Made by a program: the position numbers and the translations under genes. A stretch of 35,106 nucleotides of DNA from Actinomycetota bacterium. Its GTDB lineage: Bacteria; Actinomycetota; Thermoleophilia; Gaiellales; Gaiellaceae. The stretch lies in assembly GCA_005888365.1 (NCBI GenBank), contig VAWZ01000094.1, forward strand, positions 5,871 through 40,976, in the 5' to 3' direction. Position 1 is the stretch's first letter. Every line of letters starts with the position of its first letter. Below, piece after piece: positions 31,821-35,106 of the stretch. Below the pieces are notes generated by a model. The model was not told where the DNA came from. It did not search any database and worked only from the letters and a program-made list of their open reading frames with translations.

Positions 31821-32869
31821 GCCGCGTCCTCCTTCTGCGCGAGGTCGCCGAGGAGGTAGAGCGACCCGGTCACGAGCACGGGCTCGCCGAGCTCGTGGGC
31901 ACGTGCGAGCGCCGCGACGGGGCTGTCGATCGCCTCGACGTGCTCGAAGTACCGACGCGCGGCGCGAGCGACGTCGGCCGCAGGCAGAGCGCGCTCCGAC
32001 GACGAGCTGGTGGCGACGAGATTGCCCCCGGCGCCTCGCAGGATGCGGAGGATCTCGTCCGCGTTCTTGTCGGAAAGGATCGAGACGACGATCGTCCAGT
32101 TCCCAGGCGGAAGCCGGTCGACGAGAAATCGCGCACCGTGGGGATTGTGAGCACCGTCCCGGATCTCTGCATCCCGGCGCTCGAAACGTCCCGGGAGCTC
32201 AACCGTCTCCGCAGCAGCGATCGCGTGGCCGACAAAGGCCTCCGCGGCCTCGCGCGCCGCGCCGATCCTCACGTCGTGCCCTGTGACGAGGTGAGCCCAT
32301 TCGTCGTCCGGGAGCACGACGACGGAGCCGTCCTGCACGACGGCGAGCTTCTCTCGCGCGATCTCCGCGCGCGTCTCACCCAGGACCTCCGTGTGCTCGA
32401 GGGCGACGTTCGTGAGCAGGACGACGCGCGTCCGAAGGACGTTCGTCGCGTCGAGGCGCCCACCGAGACCGGCCTCGACGACGGCGACGTCGACGTTCGC
32501 ATTCGCGAATGCGAGGAGCGCCGCCCCCGTGACGATCTCGAACTGCGTCGCCCGCGCGCGCTCGGCCGCGGAGCGGACCGCCTGCACAACCGCCTCGAAG
32601 TCGACCTCCTCGCCGTCGAGCCGGATCCGCTCGCTCCAGGATGCGACGTGCGGGGAGATCGTCGTCCCCACCGAGAGGCCCTCCCCGAGGAGAAGCTGCT
32701 CGATCGTGACCGCTGCCGTCGACTTCCCGTTCGTGCCGACGACGTGGATCGCGGGAAACGCGTTCTGCGGATCGCCGAGCACCGCGAGCAGCTCGTGCAT
32801 TCGCGTGAGGCCGAAACCCTCCCGTGGCCAGGGCGAGAGCGAGTCGAGCCACGAGGTACTCGTGCGCAC
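31808..32869 (-). CDS. folC: Folylpolyglutamate synthase / dihydrofolate synthase
   Basis: A Mur-ligase-family enzyme adding glutamate to folates. It has SLSPWPREGFGLTRMHELL, the P-loop AIHVVGTNGKSTAAVTIEQL, TISPHVASWSERIRLDGEEV, VVEAGLGGRLDATNVL, VALEHTEVLG and the late IRDGAHNPHGA motif. About 353 residues from GTG 32869, which is short for FolC (usually 400-450); the loss is between the central and C-terminal domains and may be lineage-typical. The start lies inside the hairpin of repeat copy B and has no Shine-Dalgarno; GTG codons further up in the repeat are also in frame. It follows valS, a very common pair. Confidence 0.9.
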   Translation of the reverse strand: MRTSTSWLDSLSPWPREGFGLTRMHELLAVLGDPQNAFPAIHVVGTNGKSTAAVTIEQLLLGEGLSVGTTISPHVASWSERIRLDGEEVDFEAVVQAVRSAAERARATQFEIVTGAALLAFANANVDVAVVEAGLGGRLDATNVLRTRVVLLTNVALEHTEVLGETRAEIAREKLAVVQDGSVVVLPDDEWAHLVTGHDVRIGAAREAAEAFVGHAIAAAETVELPGRFERRDAEIRDGAHNPHGARFLVDRLPPGNWTIVVSILSDKNADEILRILRGAGGNLVATSSSSERALPAADVARAARRYFEHVEAIDSPVAALARAHELGEPVLVTGSLYLLGDLAQKEDAACRG

Positions 32870-32939
32870 GACCGGAATCCGCTCGCACGGATTCCGGTCG
32901 TGCGAAGACCCCTGAATCACGGCCGCGGAGCGGCCGCGG
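32863..32939. repeat. 77-bp double-hairpin repeat, copy B (valS-folC gap)
   Basis: Second copy of the element at 27329-27405. Its first hairpin is perfect: a 16-bp stem (32866-32881 with 32888-32903) around a 6-nt loop. The second is CGGCCGC / GCGGCCG with loop GGA (32920-32936). It begins 10 nt downstream of the valS stop and runs over the most likely folC start codon. Confidence 0.85.
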
Positions 32940-32949
32940 AGCCCGCGTT

Positions 32950-35106
32950 TCAAGAGCCGTCCAGCGCGGCGAGCTCGCGGCGGTAGCGCTCGAGCTTCTC
33001 GCGCTCGGCCTCCACCACCTCGGGCGGTGCCTTCGAGACGAAGCGTTCGTTCGCGAGCATCCCCTCTGCGCGCGCGACCTCCTTCCGAAGCCGCCCGATC
33101 TCTGCGTCCCGGTTGTGGTCGACGCGGGCGCGTTCCGGATGAACGACGGCCGCGAAGATCCTGCGCTCCTCGTCCGAGCCGAGCTCGACCTCCACCCCGC
33201 TCCGACGGAAGATCTGCGCTGCCTCCTGGACGCGGTCGAGCGCGTCGGCGTCGCCCGCGAAGCGGGCGTCCGGCTCCGGCCACGGCGAGACGATCAGCCG
33301 CGCATCGCGACGGGGCAGCATCGACCAGATCTCTTCCGTGACGTGAGACATGATCGGATGCAGGAGCACCAGGAGACGCTCGAGGGCACTCACTGCGGTC
33401 GCTATCGCATCGCGATCGCGATCGTTGAGACGAGGCTTGATCGACTCGGCGTACCAGTCGCAGAAGTCGTCGAACGTGAGGTGGTAGAGGACGGCCGTAG
33501 AGGCCGCGAAGTCGAAGCGGCGCCAGCACGCCTCGACCTCCGCCCGGGCGGCCTCGATGCGGGCGAGGATCCAGCGCTCCTCGAGGTCGCGCGGCTTCGT
33601 CTCGGGAGACACGTCGCCGGCGTTCTGCAGAACGAGCCGTGACACGTTCCAGAGCTTGATGGCGAGGCTGCGGCCTTCCTCGATCGCCTTGAACGAGAAG
33701 CGGACGTCCTGGGTCGAGGAGATCTTGAGCAGGCCGTAGCGGGTTGCGTCGGCGCCGTACTGTTCGATTGCCTGAATGGGGTCGATTCCCGTGCCCAGGC
33801 TCTTCGACATGCGTCGACCGTTCTCGGCGAGCACCGTCGAGTGCACGATCACGTCCGCGAAGGGGATGTCGCCGCGGAGCTCGAGGCCGGCCCAGATCAT
33901 CCGGTTCACCCAGAGGCGGATGATCTCCCGTGCGGTCGAGTCCACGTTTCCCGGGTAGTAGCGGGCGAGCTCGGGAGTCTCGTCCGGCCAGCCGAGCGTG
34001 GCGAAAGGCCAGAGCGCGGACGAGAACCAGGTGTCGAGGACGTCGGGGTCGCGCTCGAGCTCGGTCGAGCCGCACTCGGCGCACGCGCCCGGCTCATCGG
34101 CCTGGACGGTCACGTGGCCGTCCGGGCAGTACCAGATCGGAAGCTGATGCCCCCACCAGAGCTGGCGCGAGACGTTCCAGTCCGGGATCTCCTCGAGCGA
34201 GCGGAGCGCGAACTCGTGCTGGGACGAAGGGTGGAAGCGGACACGCCGCTCACGGAGTGCCAGAAGCGCAGGCTTGCGCGGCTCCTCCATCGCGCACCAC
34301 CACTGGAGCGAGATGAGCGGCTCGATGCGCGAGTGGCACCGCTCACACGTCCCGACCGAGTGCCTGTACGGCTCGGTCCGCTCGAGCCGGCCGCGCTCGC
34401 GCAACCATTCGAGCACGCGCTCGTCGGCCTCTATCTGCGTGAGACCAGCAAGCTCCCCCGCTGCCTCGTTCATCCGGCCGTCGGCTGCGAGGACGGTCAA
34501 CGCGGGAAGATCGTGAGCCCGGCCGATCTCGAAGTCGACCGGATCGTGGCCGGGCGTCACCTTGAGCGCCCCGGTGCCGAACTCGGGGTCGACGCGCTCG
34601 TCGGCGATGACCGGGACGCGCCGCTCGACGAACGGCACGACGACCCCGCGGCCCACGAAGTCGCGATAGCGATCGTCCCCGGGATGCACGGCGACCGCGA
34701 CGTCCGCGAGCATCGTCGCCGGGCGCACGGTCGCCACCGTGAGATGGCCCGAGCCGTCGACGAACGGGTACTGCGCGTAGACGAGGGTGTCGTCCATCTC
34801 CTCGTGGACGACCTCGAGGTCCGAGATCGCGGACTCGTGGAACGGACACCAGTTCACGATCCTGTTGGCGCGGTAGATCCAGCCACGTTCCCAGAGGTGG
34901 ACGAAGAAGCGCATGACCGCGCGGACGTAGTCGTCGTCCATCGTGAACCGCTCGCGTGAGTAGTCGAGCGAGGCTCCGAGACGGCGGTACTGGCCCATGA
35001 TCGTGCGGCCCGTCTTCTCGAGCCACTCCCAGGTTCGCTCGACGAACGCCTCGCGGCCGATGTCCTGCCGCGTCTTCCCTTCCTTCGCGAGCTCCTTCTC
35101 GACCAC
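32950..35106 (-). CDS. valS: Valyl-tRNA synthetase (5' end outside the window)
   Basis: The C-terminal 718 residues of a class Ia synthetase; the HIGH motif lies beyond the window edge. The CP1 editing domain (TVRPATMLADVAVAVHPGDD, TGALKVTPGHDPVDFEIGRA) discriminates threonine. The KMSKS loop is RRMSKSLGTGIDP, with the preceding DVIVHSTVLAENG. Zinc-type cysteines occur in CERCHSRIE and CPDG...CAEC. The anticodon-binding domain contains the WCPFHESAISDLEV-distal helices and LLHPIMSHVTEEIWSMLP. A C-terminal coiled coil (EIGRLRKEVARAEGMLANE) is the ValRS tRNA-contacting arm. It ends 10 nt before repeat copy B and heads the long minus-strand run. Confidence 0.96.
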   Translation of the reverse strand: MVEKELAKEGKTRQDIGREAFVERTWEWLEKTGRTIMGQYRRLGASLDYSRERFTMDDDYVRAVMRFFVHLWERGWIYRANRIVNWCPFHESAISDLEVVHEEMDDTLVYAQYPFVDGSGHLTVATVRPATMLADVAVAVHPGDDRYRDFVGRGVVVPFVERRVPVIADERVDPEFGTGALKVTPGHDPVDFEIGRAHDLPALTVLAADGRMNEAAGELAGLTQIEADERVLEWLRERGRLERTEPYRHSVGTCERCHSRIEPLISLQWWCAMEEPRKPALLALRERRVRFHPSSQHEFALRSLEEIPDWNVSRQLWWGHQLPIWYCPDGHVTVQADEPGACAECGSTELERDPDVLDTWFSSALWPFATLGWPDETPELARYYPGNVDSTAREIIRLWVNRMIWAGLELRGDIPFADVIVHSTVLAENGRRMSKSLGTGIDPIQAIEQYGADATRYGLLKISSTQDVRFSFKAIEEGRSLAIKLWNVSRLVLQNAGDVSPETKPRDLEERWILARIEAARAEVEACWRRFDFAASTAVLYHLTFDDFCDWYAESIKPRLNDRDRDAIATAVSALERLLVLLHPIMSHVTEEIWSMLPRRDARLIVSPWPEPDARFAGDADALDRVQEAAQIFRRSGVEVELGSDEERRIFAAVVHPERARVDHNRDAEIGRLRKEVARAEGMLANERFVSKAPPEVVEAEREKLERYRRELAALDGS

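Overview
The window is GC-rich bacterial chromosomal DNA. It looks like a high-GC actinobacterial lineage, most likely class Thermoleophilia (Gaiellales or Solirubrobacterales relatives). Supporting features are GTG/TTG starts, many 1-4 nt stop/start overlaps, weak Shine-Dalgarno sites, C-terminally extended L21 and RNase E/G, and the linkage of valS-folC-ndk with maf-mreBCD-mrdA-rodA and rne-rplU-rpmA-obgE-nadD-rsfS. The assignment is inferred from gene content and order; no rRNA or marker comparison was possible. No phage, insertion sequence or CRISPR was found, and no gene-free stretch exceeds about 180 bases.

Left part (1-15.3 kb) holds mixed housekeeping and accessory genes on both strands: an archaeal-type AAA ATPase, an SLH-NlpC/P60 cell-wall hydrolase, an Xre/MbcA-like small protein, a three-gene RHH regulator / 40-aa protein / DUF4097 operon, 2-oxoglutarate dehydrogenase E1 (frameshifted) behind two small membrane proteins, a secreted glycoside hydrolase, homogentisate dioxygenase with a methyltransferase, a VOC protein, a DUF4239 membrane protein (two frameshifts), an Lrp regulator divergent from an EamA exporter, and a secreted YxFxxD-repeat protein ending in a strong terminator.

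Right part (15.3-35.1 kb) is a 20-kb run entirely on the minus strand. In transcription order it is: valS (5' end outside the window), folC, a 37-aa membrane peptide, a double zinc-ribbon membrane protein, ndk, a methyltransferase, an atypical SDR, maf, mreB, mreC, mreD, mrdA, rodA, two unknown genes, a hairpin with U-run, rne, rplU, rpmA, obgE, nadD, rsfS and tRNA-Ala(GGC). This joins translation and nucleotide supply, the rod-shape cell-wall machine, and RNA processing/ribosome assembly.

Most unusual points: (1) a 44-bp near-perfect inverted copy of an obgE segment sits inside the 3' end of rplU, apparently replacing native sequence and shifting the L21 frame, as expected for template switching or an assembly artefact. 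(2) A 77-bp double-hairpin repeat occurs twice, downstream of mreB and downstream of valS, the latter copy covering the folC start. (3) A recurring TAGACT-like -10 element lies 6-18 nt upstream of several start codons that mostly lack Shine-Dalgarno sites, suggesting leaderless or near-leaderless mRNAs. (4) Three separate single-base frameshifts occur in otherwise well-conserved genes, which raises the possibility of sequencing error.
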